Part shown: in pieces, positions 8,741 through 16,723 of the stretch | Numbering within the stretch: the first letter of the stretch is position 1 | Layout of the letters: every line of letters begins with the position of its first letter | NCBI RefSeq assembly: GCF_900163795.1 | Contig: NZ_FWFD01000008.1 | Span: forward strand, 372,001-436,000 | Reading direction: 5' to 3' | Length of the DNA stretch: 64,000 bases | Source of the DNA: Vagococcus fluvialis bH819 | Lineage (GTDB): Bacteria > Bacillota > Bacilli > Lactobacillales > Vagococcaceae | Notes under the pieces: generated by a model | The model's input: only the letters and a program-made list of their open reading frames with translations | The model's database searches: none | What the model was told of the DNA's origin: nothing | Program-made: the position numbers and the translations under genes

Positions 8741-9823
8741 ATGACGTTCAATAAATTAAAAGAAAAAAAAGTTTTGGTCCTTGTCGCTTCTGTTTCCTTA
8801 GTTTCTCTTATATTATTTGGTGCTATTTCTAAAAAAAACTCCTTTCATGCAGAATCTAAAATCAAGTCAACTAAGCAAGAAATAGTCATGGATGATATTG
8901 ATACACTTATTGATGAATCTAATATGTTCGGCACTCTTGTTATGATGAAAAATGGTGAATCTGTTTATACACAGAGTTATGGAATGGCTGATGAAAAACA
9001 AAAGATAAAAAATAATAAAGATATCATCTATCCCATCGCTTCCTTACAAAAAAGTATGACCGCTGTTATGATTGCACAGTTGATTAGTGAAGATAATCTT
9101 TCTTACAACACAACGATTGATGCATTTTACGAAGACTTAGACCATGCAGATGAGATTACTATTCGTGACTTAATTGAACACACTAGTGGGTATGTAATGC
9201 CCGAAATAGCAAGTGATTCTGTTCTGGTTACTGAGCAAGAACAGTTAGATAATGCCTTAAAAACAAGTGAATATACAGATGATCGTTCATATCAATATTC
9301 TAATGGAAATTATTCTCTTTTAGCGGGAATAATCATGGAATTAGACGATCGACCATACGAAGAAAGTTTACAAACAAGAATTCTTAACCCACTTAATATG
9401 AAACAAACCTATCTTTGGAATAATTTACCTAGTGATGCTCAATTACCCAAAGAATACTTTTATCAAGAAAATAAAAATTATCAAACAGATACTCTTGTTT
9501 ATTCGGAAGAATTGATGAGTACTCTTTTAGGTGCTGGAAATATTTACGCTACTGCAGAAGATGTGGCTCGTTTTGAGACGTCTCTAAACAATGGTGTTTT
9601 ACTAAAAGATGAAGAATATCTTGAATTATTTGGTATTCAACACAATGATTTGATGTCTAGAATGGGAAATATTTCTTCATTAGATACTGCTGGTGGTTAT
9701 AGTAGTTATGTTTATGGTGATATCACCAATCAAAATGTCGTCGTTTTCCTTGTTAATCAATCCACATCAAATGATACGACATCATTAATGGATAATCTTT
9801 ATCAAGAATTATTAAAATTTTGA
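8741..9823 (+). CDS. Beta-lactamase-fold serine hydrolase (class C / PBP4*-like), membrane-anchored
   Basis: A 360-residue protein with one N-terminal membrane segment (about residues 9-30) and an extracellular beta-lactamase/D-Ala peptidase domain. The catalytic pair is Ser101 and Lys104 in ASLQKSM, and the second motif is Tyr186-Ser187-Asn188 in YQYSNGNY. The usual third motif (HSG or KTG type) is not clear; TAGGYSSY near residue 315 occupies the expected place. Relatives include esterases, D-aminopeptidases and FmtA-like teichoic acid or penicillin-recognising proteins, so beta-lactam hydrolysis should not be assumed. GAGG precedes the ATG. A small unknown gene follows 24 bases later, probably in the same unit. 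Confidence 0.85.
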   Translation: MTFNKLKEKKVLVLVASVSLVSLILFGAISKKNSFHAESKIKSTKQEIVMDDIDTLIDESNMFGTLVMMKNGESVYTQSYGMADEKQKIKNNKDIIYPIASLQKSMTAVMIAQLISEDNLSYNTTIDAFYEDLDHADEITIRDLIEHTSGYVMPEIASDSVLVTEQEQLDNALKTSEYTDDRSYQYSNGNYSLLAGIIMELDDRPYEESLQTRILNPLNMKQTYLWNNLPSDAQLPKEYFYQENKNYQTDTLVYSEELMSTLLGAGNIYATAEDVARFETSLNNGVLLKDEEYLELFGIQHNDLMSRMGNISSLDTAGGYSSYVYGDITNQNVVVFLVNQSTSNDTTSLMDNLYQELLKF

Positions 9824-9847
9824 TTAATACTTTAGAGGAGTGATTAG

Positions 9848-10225
9848 ATGAACAAAGATACAATGATTAAAAAAGAGTTAGCCCAAGCTTTACATGCTCA
9901 CATTATGTTACTAAAAGACATCGATACAATTGATGCTAGATCAGATGAAGGTTTACGTTTTATCTTTAAAAGCTTTGGTTTTATGCTAGAAAGAATCCCA
10001 GAGGCTTTGGTTTCTGAGAATGAAGAAGATATTTATTTTGCAGCATTTCAGTATTATAACTTATTAGCTGAATTAAAAAATAATTTAACACTTTCTTATC
10101 CACATTTAACATCTGTTGATTTATCACACTTTCCAGATAGCCATGTAGATATCTTAAACAAATGGTGGGAAGAAAAAACTGGACTAAAAGTAGATGAACC
10201 AACGAAACAAACAATGACACTGTAG
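9848..10225 (+). CDS. Hypothetical protein, 125 residues
   Basis: I do not recognise a family. It has a strong AGAGGAG ribosome site, normal codon use and its own downstream terminator, so it is very probably real. The sequence is predicted helical, soluble and slightly acidic, without signal peptide, membrane segment or cysteines. Aromatic clusters (FGFMLERIPEAL, FAAFQYYNLLAEL and NKWWEEK) suggest a compact helical bundle. It sits 24 bases behind the serine hydrolase gene and may be cotranscribed with it. Confidence 0.7.
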   Translation: MNKDTMIKKELAQALHAHIMLLKDIDTIDARSDEGLRFIFKSFGFMLERIPEALVSENEEDIYFAAFQYYNLLAELKNNLTLSYPHLTSVDLSHFPDSHVDILNKWWEEKTGLKVDEPTKQTMTL

Positions 10226-10231
10226 GGTGAA

Positions 10232-10278
10232 AAAAGATGAGATTGACTATGTATAGCAGTCAATCTCATCTTTTTATT
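10232..10278. terminator. Bidirectional terminator between the hypothetical gene and gshAB
   Basis: A perfect 17-bp stem (10232-10248 with 10258-10274) has an A tract on the left and a T tract on the right, placed between two convergent genes. Confidence 0.9.
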
Positions 10279-10293
10279 TGTAACAAAGACCTT

Positions 10294-12573
10294 TTATTTT
10301 CCTAATTCTGGGTACAGTAATCGCAATACATCCATTGTCAGTCTCCGATTTTTACCAGAAAATGGGTAAATATGCATGTGCATCGCAGGGTTAAAGTTCC
10401 CTTCAATAATACCGTAAGTGTCACTTTCTTTTGTTCCTTCTATCTCTCGATCTGGAATAATCAAATCAATCCCACAAATCACCGCACCTAAACTTTCTGT
10501 GGCCGCTTCGGCAATCTTTTTATAACTTTCGTTCATCTCATCTGTGATATCAATCGAATCGCCACCTGTACTTACATTAGAATTCTCACGTAAATAAACG
10601 ACTTGACCTTCTTCTGGTACACTGGCAGTTGTCAATCCTTGTTCTTTTAACATCAATTGTTCCAAATCACCTAATTGAATTAACTCTAGTGGCGCACGAT
10701 GATTCGTCCCTCTTAAACTATCTTGATTTTTCTCAGAAACTAACGATTCAATCCTTCGAACACCATCTCCCACTACATTAGCTGGGACACGTAGCATGAC
10801 GGCTCTTGTTTTTCCATCTAAAACGAAGAATCGATATTCTGTTCCTGGTAAAAACTCTTCCACCAATATGTCTGCATCTTCTTTAAAAGCAATCTCTAGA
10901 GCTTTTTGATAATCTTCTAATGAAGCACCCTCTTTAAAAATTGAAATACCTAACCCATAGTTAGTTGATTTAGGTTTGACTACAAAACCTTTATTGGCAA
11001 ATAACTCATAACTCAATTCAGCTTTTTCAATTGTCGAAAATTCTTTTCCTAAAGGAACTCTAAAACCAGCCTTAGCTAAAACTTTTTTCGTCACTGTTTT
11101 ATTTTCCATGAGCAATGGTACAACATAAGAATCTTTACTTGTCATGTTACCATTTTTAACATACTCTACTTTTTTGTTGAAGATTAGTTTTAAAAATTGA
11201 TCGTTTTCATCTAAAACTTCAATTTTTACGCCCTTTTGAATCGCATCAAACATTAAGATTTGTGTAGACAATTCCATTTGACGATAACCAGATAACTGGT
11301 ATGGTTTTTCCCAAGCTCTTAAGTAATAATCTGCAGCTAATTGGGTGCCTAATTCTTTATTACTCATATCTGATTTTTGCTCTTTTAAAACAATTTTTGC
11401 AGCCAATGTTTCCTCTGGATTTTCTAATTTTGATTTAGCTACTTCAACAACTGCTTGTTGTTCTTTTGTTAGACCGATATATTGGGCCATTTCTGTCATC
11501 TCTTTTAACAACCATAGACCTTCTTTTAAATAAGTTGTCTGATCTAACGGATGTTCTAATGAAACTTCTTCATTAATTAATGTTCCTTTAGCTAGTATTT
11601 CTTCTGAAGATTCATCTTTTTCATCTAACCACAACATGGTCATTACAAATAAATGTAAGAATGTTAAGGTTTCTTCTGAAATACCATATTCAGAAAATGG
11701 GTCTAAATCGATATTTCTAAGTTCAATGTAGGAAACACCTTTTTCTAATAACTCTTCTAAATCATCCGTTCCCCTTAAACGCACAGAAGAATAAAACTCT
11801 TTAGCTTCAATCAAATCACCATTATCGATTAAATGCTCGATATCAGCTACGTATTTTTCAATTGATTCGTAAGATGCTTTGATTTCTGGACGATTGGTAT
11901 AACCAAAGTGACTGTTTCTAATACTTCTAACAGGCTCATCCGGACGCTCATCCAAGAAGTAGCCCTCTTCAGCGAAAGGACTTGCTCCAAATAAATAAGT
12001 AATCAACCAACGATATCTTAAGTAATGACGAGATGTTTTCAAATAAAGTTCTGTTCTAAATGATTCAAAGGTTTGAGCTGTTTGTGCTTCTTCATATAAT
12101 TTCTGAATCATCTCTGCTGAAAATTCAAAATTATAATGAATGCCACTCACCATTTGTTTTCTTTTTCCGTAAACCTTAGCCAAATAACGACGATAATTCA
12201 CGTCCCCTTGATCACTAAGTTTTGCAATCACAATACCACGATTACATTTCGGTAGTACCGGTGGCATACTCAGCGGCCACAGTCTTTCTTTATCATCTAA
12301 AGAACGCAACGTGACATCATGAAGAGCACCTAAAAAACGCAAGGTTTCTTCATTTGATTCAAAAACTGGGGTAATTAATTCAATTTGTGTTTCACTAAAA
12401 TCTGTTTGGATGTAAGGATGGAAATCTCGTGAACCGACTTTTTTTGGATGATCTGTCTTTGCTAACTCACCTAACGGGGTCACACGCTGGCTTTCTTTTT
12501 CTAAACCAAGTCGAAACTCTTTAAACAAGGGTTTAATCGTCTCAGATGCTAATCTATTTTTGATTGCTTTCAT
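10294..12573 (-). CDS. gshAB: Bifunctional glutamate-cysteine ligase / glutathione synthetase GshAB (GshF)
   Basis: This one 759-residue cytoplasmic enzyme makes glutathione from Glu, Cys and Gly in two ATP-dependent steps. The N-terminal ~470 residues form a GshA-type ligase (FRLGLEKESQRV near 20, RNSHFGYTN near 220, SYIELRNIDLDPF near 288). The C-terminal ~270 residues form an ATP-grasp glutathione synthetase domain related to D-Ala ligases (VVKPKSTNYGLGISIF near 540, EGNFNPAMHMHIYPF near 725). The fusion is typical of streptococci, enterococci and Listeria. An AAGGTGA site precedes the ATG. It is monocistronic. Its promoter has an extended -10 element overlapped downstream by a TACA-N2-TGTA dyad, suggesting control by a CopY/BlaI-type repressor (inference). 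Confidence 0.96.
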   Translation of the reverse strand: MKAIKNRLASETIKPLFKEFRLGLEKESQRVTPLGELAKTDHPKKVGSRDFHPYIQTDFSETQIELITPVFESNEETLRFLGALHDVTLRSLDDKERLWPLSMPPVLPKCNRGIVIAKLSDQGDVNYRRYLAKVYGKRKQMVSGIHYNFEFSAEMIQKLYEEAQTAQTFESFRTELYLKTSRHYLRYRWLITYLFGASPFAEEGYFLDERPDEPVRSIRNSHFGYTNRPEIKASYESIEKYVADIEHLIDNGDLIEAKEFYSSVRLRGTDDLEELLEKGVSYIELRNIDLDPFSEYGISEETLTFLHLFVMTMLWLDEKDESSEEILAKGTLINEEVSLEHPLDQTTYLKEGLWLLKEMTEMAQYIGLTKEQQAVVEVAKSKLENPEETLAAKIVLKEQKSDMSNKELGTQLAADYYLRAWEKPYQLSGYRQMELSTQILMFDAIQKGVKIEVLDENDQFLKLIFNKKVEYVKNGNMTSKDSYVVPLLMENKTVTKKVLAKAGFRVPLGKEFSTIEKAELSYELFANKGFVVKPKSTNYGLGISIFKEGASLEDYQKALEIAFKEDADILVEEFLPGTEYRFFVLDGKTRAVMLRVPANVVGDGVRRIESLVSEKNQDSLRGTNHRAPLELIQLGDLEQLMLKEQGLTTASVPEEGQVVYLRENSNVSTGGDSIDITDEMNESYKKIAEAATESLGAVICGIDLIIPDREIEGTKESDTYGIIEGNFNPAMHMHIYPFSGKNRRLTMDVLRLLYPELGK

Positions 12574-12600
12574 TTGTCTTCACCTTATGCCTTTTTTTCT

Positions 12601-12622
12601 TTTACATTTGTAAACTATTATA
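12601..12622 (-). promoter_or_regulatory. gshAB promoter (extended -10) with cop-box-like dyad
   Basis: Read on the minus strand, TGGTATAAT (an extended -10, core at 12617-12622) is followed at once by the 14-base dyad TTTACAAATGTAAA (12601-12614). The core TACANNTGTA is the known operator of CopY/BlaI-family repressors. No good -35 is seen. The operator function is inferred. Confidence 0.55.
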
Positions 12623-12677
12623 CCACTTCATAAAATCTTTCTCTAAAATTATGTTTCAAAACTAATAAAAAATAAGA

Positions 12678-12788
12678 GGTCGTGACAAAAGTGTTCATCT
12701 TCAAGAAATAAGAAGGAAATCATGAAAATTGATTTTCAAATTTTTGTGATTTTCGGCTTATTTCCGCCGAAGCTACTTCTGTCACACC
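12678..12788. repeat. 111-bp imperfect palindrome (MITE-like) between fruA and gshAB
   Basis: The ends GGTCGTGACAAAAGT (12678-12692) and ACTTCTGTCACACC (12775-12788) are inverted repeats with one bulge and one mismatch. Inside are further nested arms: GAAATAAG with CTTATTTC, AAATCA with TGATTT, and GAAAAT with ATTTTC. No reading frame spans it. It looks like a non-autonomous palindromic element or a large RNA hairpin; the family was not identified. Confidence 0.6.
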
Positions 12789-12798
12789 GTTTATTCGC

Positions 12799-12842
12799 AA
12801 AAAGAGAGCATGACCATAAACATAAGTCACACTCTCTTTTTT
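12799..12842 (-). terminator. Terminator of the fru operon
   Basis: On the minus strand GAGAGTGTGAC pairs with GTCATGCTCTC through two G-U wobbles and is followed by TTTTT. The wobbles fit the minus strand but not the plus strand, matching the direction of fruA. Confidence 0.8.
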
Positions 12843-12853
12843 ATTTTTAAAAT

Positions 12854-14761
12854 TTATACTTTCTTTTTCAATAACCCTAAAACAATCGCACTAACAAATG
12901 AACCGATTAAGATAAAGGCTAAGTAAAGGAGTGGTTTATTAACTAGCATGATAACAAAAATCCCACCATGTGGCGCCATTAATTTAATACCAGCACCTCC
13001 AACTAAAGCACCTGTTAAAGCTGAACCAACAACAAAACTCGGAATCATTTTTAATGGATCAGACGCTGCAAACGGAATCGCACCTTCTGTAATAAATGAA
13101 AATCCCATGACTAAGTTTGTCAAGCCAGCATCTTTATCTTTTTTCGTGAATTTATCTTTGAATAAAATGGTTGCAATCGCAATCGCAAGTGGTGGAACCA
13201 TCCCACCAGCCATAACTGCTGCCATCATTGGACTACCACCTGTAGCAACCGTTGCTGCAAGGGTTCCAGTACCAAATACATAAGCCGCTTTATTGACTGG
13301 ACCACCTAAGTCAATCGCCATCATACCGCCTAATAAAGCACCAAGTAAGGCGGCATTCCCACCTGATAAACCATTTAAGAAGTTATTCAAACCATTATTG
13401 ATTGCTGCCATTGGAACATTCACAACTAGCATGATTACGCCTGTGATTAATACTCCAAAAAGAGGATAGAATAAAATAGTTTTGATACCATCTAATGATT
13501 TTGGTAAACCCTTAAGAATTTTTCTTAAGAATTCTACCACGTAACCTGCGATAAAACCTCCTAATAAAGCGCCTAAGAAACCTGCTCCACCTGTATTAGC
13601 TAACGCACCTGCTGCAAAACCAACTACTAAACCAGGTCGATCTGCAATACTTGATGCAATGAATCCCGCTAAAACAGGTAACATAAAGCCAAAAGCAGCT
13701 CCACCGATAGTATTTAATTGAGCGGCTAATTCATGATAGCTACCTAATTTTGACAATTCTTCTTGAGGAACACCCATAAATTGATCCACCATGAATGATA
13801 AGGCAATAATAATTCCCCCACCAATAACAAATGGTAACATATGACTAATTCCGTTCATCAGGTGTTTATAAATTTGAGAACCAACACTACCAGAACCGGA
13901 ATTCGTTTGCTCTTCCCCTTGAGCATTTCCACTATGATGATAGATTGGTGCTTCTTGTCCAAGGGCTAAATTAATTAACTCTTCTGTTTTTTTGATACCA
14001 TCACTAACTGGCCGATTGACTAAGTGCTTGCCTTCAAATCTAGCCATCTCGACATTTTTATCTGCAGCAACAATAACTCCTGTTGCTCGCTTGATATCCT
14101 CAGTTGTTAAGCGATGTTTAACACCTTCAGAACCATTTGTTTCAACTTTAATCTCTACATTCATCTCTTTGGCTTTATTTTTTAACGCATCTTCTGCCAT
14201 ATAAGTATGGGCAATCCCTGTCGGACAGGCTGTTACAGCAATAACAAAAGGACGATCTGTTTCTGTTGGAATTTCCGCCTCTTCTGCCGCTTGCGCTTTA
14301 TCGTATTCTTTTTGTGCCATATCAAAAATTGAAATAACTTCTTCTGAATTTATGGCTTTTTTTAATGAGGTAATTAACTCTGGATTTAAAAGTAAACGAG
14401 ATAATCCAGCTAAAGCTTGTAGATGTGTGTCATTTGCTCCTTCTGGTGCTGCAATCATAAAAAATAGAAACGTTGGTTGACCATCTAGTGCTTCGTAATC
14501 AACACCTCTTGAACTTTTAGCAAATAACACAGTTGGCTTAACCACTGCACTATTTTTAGAATGAGGCATCGCTATTCCGTCCCCTAAACCAGTTGACGTT
14601 TGCTCCTCACGTTTGATAATACCTGCTTCAAAGACCTCTTGATCACTAATGCGACCTGCTTTGTGTAACTTACTCACCATTTCTTTAATCGCAGACTTTT
14701 TATCGGTCGCTTTTAAATCCATGATCATGCAATCCGCTACTAATAAATCCGTTACTTTCAT
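12854..14761 (-). CDS. fruA: PTS fructose transporter subunit EIIABC (FruA)
   Basis: A 635-residue fused fructose permease producing fructose-1-phosphate. The EIIA domain (1-150) has the phospho-histidine His67 in GIAMPHSKN. The EIIB domain (about 172-270) has the phospho-cysteine Cys179 in AVTACPTGIAHTYMAED. The EIIC domain (about 300-630) has eight to ten membrane segments and conserved loops such as GGPVNKAAYVFG and ITEGAIPFAASDP. It is the last gene of fruR-fruK-fruA, 22 bases after fruK, and is followed by its own terminator. Length and domain order are those of Lactobacillales FruA. Expression is expected to follow FruR and fructose-1-phosphate. Confidence 0.96.
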   Translation of the reverse strand: MKVTDLLVADCMIMDLKATDKKSAIKEMVSKLHKAGRISDQEVFEAGIIKREEQTSTGLGDGIAMPHSKNSAVVKPTVLFAKSSRGVDYEALDGQPTFLFFMIAAPEGANDTHLQALAGLSRLLLNPELITSLKKAINSEEVISIFDMAQKEYDKAQAAEEAEIPTETDRPFVIAVTACPTGIAHTYMAEDALKNKAKEMNVEIKVETNGSEGVKHRLTTEDIKRATGVIVAADKNVEMARFEGKHLVNRPVSDGIKKTEELINLALGQEAPIYHHSGNAQGEEQTNSGSGSVGSQIYKHLMNGISHMLPFVIGGGIIIALSFMVDQFMGVPQEELSKLGSYHELAAQLNTIGGAAFGFMLPVLAGFIASSIADRPGLVVGFAAGALANTGGAGFLGALLGGFIAGYVVEFLRKILKGLPKSLDGIKTILFYPLFGVLITGVIMLVVNVPMAAINNGLNNFLNGLSGGNAALLGALLGGMMAIDLGGPVNKAAYVFGTGTLAATVATGGSPMMAAVMAGGMVPPLAIAIATILFKDKFTKKDKDAGLTNLVMGFSFITEGAIPFAASDPLKMIPSFVVGSALTGALVGGAGIKLMAPHGGIFVIMLVNKPLLYLAFILIGSFVSAIVLGLLKKKV

Positions 14762-14783
14762 CGTTAATCCCCCTATTTTTTTA

Positions 14784-15698
14784 TCACGTTAATTTATTTA
14801 TTTTAACTTTTTCGACTAATGCTAAAATATCTTTTCCCGGTGCTAAATCATCATTAAAAGCTGTCGCACTTCCTGATGCCACACCGTATTTGAAGGCTTC
14901 TAACGTATCATCTCCTTGAGATACTTGACTAACAAAGCCTGCAACCATTGAATCCCCTGCTCCAACTGAATTTTTTAGATTTCCAATTAACCCAGGTGCT
15001 CGATAAACTCCTGTTTCATTGAATAAGGCTGCCCCATCTTTCCCCATTGACAGTAAAACATTTTTTGCTCCCATTCCCACTAGCTTTTGGCCATATGGAA
15101 TCATTTCTTCAAAATTATTAAAAGATACTTTAAATATGTCTGCTAATTCATGATGATTTGGTTTAATCAGAACTGGTCCAAATTTTAATATATCGAGCAT
15201 TTTCTCACTGCTAATATCTACGACAAATGGAACCTCTAACTCGCTTACTAATTGAACCAAATCTAGATAGACATCTTCAGATAAACCTTTAGGAATACTT
15301 CCAGAAAAAACAATTAAATCAGTTGTTGTACAATCTGACAGTTGAGCTTTTAAGGCTTGTAAATGAATCCTTTCAATTGTTGGTCCTTGACCATTAATCT
15401 CTGTTTCAACATCACTTTTCAACTTGATATTAATTCGTGTATCCCCAGGGACTTCAATAAAATCTGTAATTAGTCGTTCTTCACTTAATTTATTCCTAAT
15501 AAAAGAACCTGTAAATCCACCAACAAAACCTAAGTTAGTTGATTCTATCCCTAAATTTTTTAAAATTCTAGACACATTAATCCCTTTACCACCTGGAAAT
15601 TTATATTCTTCCGTTGTCTTATTCAGTTGATCGACTTGAAATTCAGGCACTCGAATCACATAATCAATGGCTGGATTTAAGGTCACTGTATAAATCAT
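14784..15698 (-). CDS. fruK: 1-phosphofructokinase FruK
   Basis: FruK phosphorylates fructose-1-phosphate to fructose-1,6-bisphosphate, connecting FruA to glycolysis. The 304-residue PfkB-family ribokinase fold begins MIYTVTLNPAIDYV. It has the substrate loop FPGGKGINVSRIL near residue 33, GFTGSF near 61, and the ATP/anion-hole motif VGAGDSMVAGFV near 245 with its catalytic Asp. The ATG at 15698 overlaps the fruR stop by four bases, with AAGGAGG inside the end of fruR, so the two genes are translationally coupled. A LacC-type tagatose-6-phosphate kinase is the alternative family member, but the neighbours decide for FruK. Confidence 0.95.
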   Translation of the reverse strand: MIYTVTLNPAIDYVIRVPEFQVDQLNKTTEEYKFPGGKGINVSRILKNLGIESTNLGFVGGFTGSFIRNKLSEERLITDFIEVPGDTRINIKLKSDVETEINGQGPTIERIHLQALKAQLSDCTTTDLIVFSGSIPKGLSEDVYLDLVQLVSELEVPFVVDISSEKMLDILKFGPVLIKPNHHELADIFKVSFNNFEEMIPYGQKLVGMGAKNVLLSMGKDGAALFNETGVYRAPGLIGNLKNSVGAGDSMVAGFVSQVSQGDDTLEAFKYGVASGSATAFNDDLAPGKDILALVEKVKINKLT

Positions 15699-16447
15699 TT
15701 TAAAACCTCCTTGATTGTTGTTTTATTTTGGAGACGTTCTTTTTGATCTTCTTGTAAAGAATCTGTGATAAGTAACGCTTCTTCAATATTACCAATTTTA
15801 GAAAAGTTTACTTTATCGATCTTTGTTCCATCTGCTAAAACAAAAACATGTTGCGCTTGATGCATAGCAACTTTTTTAATTGCGGCTTCTTCAGCATCTA
15901 CTGTTGTATAACCGTATTCATCATGAACACCATTAGCTCCCATAAAAGCCTTATCAAAATAACACATTTTTATTTGTTCAATGGCTTGATGACTGACTGC
16001 TGCTTTTGTGGTATTTCTAATCGTTCCACCAATCATCGTTATTTGAAGTCCTAAATCAATCCCTACACTGGCATGTTGAACAGAATTAGTCACAACATGG
16101 ATTTTTTTATCCTTCAAAAACGGTAACATTTCATAAGTTGTTGTCCCCGCATCTAGGTAGATAAACTCTCCTTCTGTAACAAGTGAGGCAGCATAGGCAC
16201 CGATTAAATTCTTTTCGTGAAGGTTTTTGGCGGATTTTTCTGTCATATCTAATTCCGCTTCTAGTTTAATCGTTCGTTTAGCACCACCATGAACACGTCT
16301 TAAAATACCTTCTGCTTCCATCTCTTGTAAATCACGACGGATTGTTGATTCTGAAACGTCTAATGATGACATTAATTCTCTTGTTTTGATGATATTTTTT
16401 TCATTTAACAAAGATAAAATCGCTTGTTGTCTTTCTTCCGTTAACAT
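15695..16447 (-). CDS. fruR: DeoR-family fructose operon repressor FruR
   Basis: A 250-residue repressor with an N-terminal DeoR helix-turn-helix (MLTEERQQAILSLL, then LDVSESTIRRDLQEMEAEG near 28-46) and a C-terminal sugar-phosphate-sensing DeoRC domain (LDAGTTTYEMLPFL near 98). It should respond to fructose-1-phosphate and control its own operon. The start is the ATG at 16447, eight bases after GGAG; an in-frame GTG at 16456 overlaps that site and is unlikely. It has a near-consensus promoter of its own. The call as FruR rests on position next to fruK and fruA. Confidence 0.93.
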   Translation of the reverse strand: MLTEERQQAILSLLNEKNIIKTRELMSSLDVSESTIRRDLQEMEAEGILRRVHGGAKRTIKLEAELDMTEKSAKNLHEKNLIGAYAASLVTEGEFIYLDAGTTTYEMLPFLKDKKIHVVTNSVQHASVGIDLGLQITMIGGTIRNTTKAAVSHQAIEQIKMCYFDKAFMGANGVHDEYGYTTVDAEEAAIKKVAMHQAQHVFVLADGTKIDKVNFSKIGNIEEALLITDSLQEDQKERLQNKTTIKEVLK

Positions 16448-16467
16448 AATGATCACTCCATACTTTT

Positions 16468-16496
16468 ATAATACTATCAAATACATTCTTTTTCAA
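16468..16496 (-). promoter_or_regulatory. Promoter of the fruRKA operon
   Basis: On the minus strand TTGAAA (16491-16496) and TATTAT (16468-16473) are separated by 17 bases, about 20 bases upstream of the fruR start. Confidence 0.75.
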
Positions 16497-16512
16497 TCAA
16501 AAACATTCATAA

Positions 16513-16546
16513 ATAAAAAAATAACCGTCAATTTCTGACAGTTATC
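16513..16546 (-). terminator. Terminator downstream of ftsY
   Basis: Stem ATAACTGTCA with TGACGGTTAT (plus positions 16537-16546 and 16522-16531), followed on the minus strand by a run of T. It lies about 180 bases past the ftsY stop, beyond the repeat cluster, so those repeats are probably transcribed. Confidence 0.8.
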
Positions 16547-16566
16547 TTTTGGTTTTATAAAACTTA

Positions 16567-16605
16567 TTCCAGTGACTCAGAGCAGAACGCTCATAAAGAA
16601 ACTCT
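16567..16605 (-). repeat. Dispersed repeat arm, copy 2 (downstream of ftsY)
   Basis: On the minus strand it contains GAGCGTTCTGCTCTGAGT followed by CACTGGAA, almost identical to the arm at 16687-16725 and in the same orientation. It lies just outside the long palindrome. Confidence 0.7.
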
Positions 16606-16614
16606 TAGTAGTCC

Positions 16615-16723
16615 GGCATTTTTTGAGCTGCTCTTTCGGTAACTTCACTATCAATAGTCAATCACAAACCGATTGATTATTGATACTTCCAGTTACTCAG
16701 AGCAGAACGCTCAAAAATGCACT
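16615..16723 (-). repeat. Composite ~110-bp palindrome directly after ftsY
   Basis: On the minus strand the arm at 16687-16725 (GCATTTTTGAGC, TGCTCT, AGTAACT) is complementary to the inverted arm at 16615-16648 (AGTTAC, AGAGCA, GCTCAAAAAATGC). Between them, 16649-16685 forms a further hairpin, TATCAATA-TCAATC against GATTGA-TATTGATA. The transcript could fold into one long interrupted stem. The outer arm begins right at the ftsY stop codon. Confidence 0.7.

Noticed and set aside
12948-13283. Antisense open frame of 111 codons inside fruA
   Set aside because: Shadow of the EIIC coding sequence; no start signals and no family.
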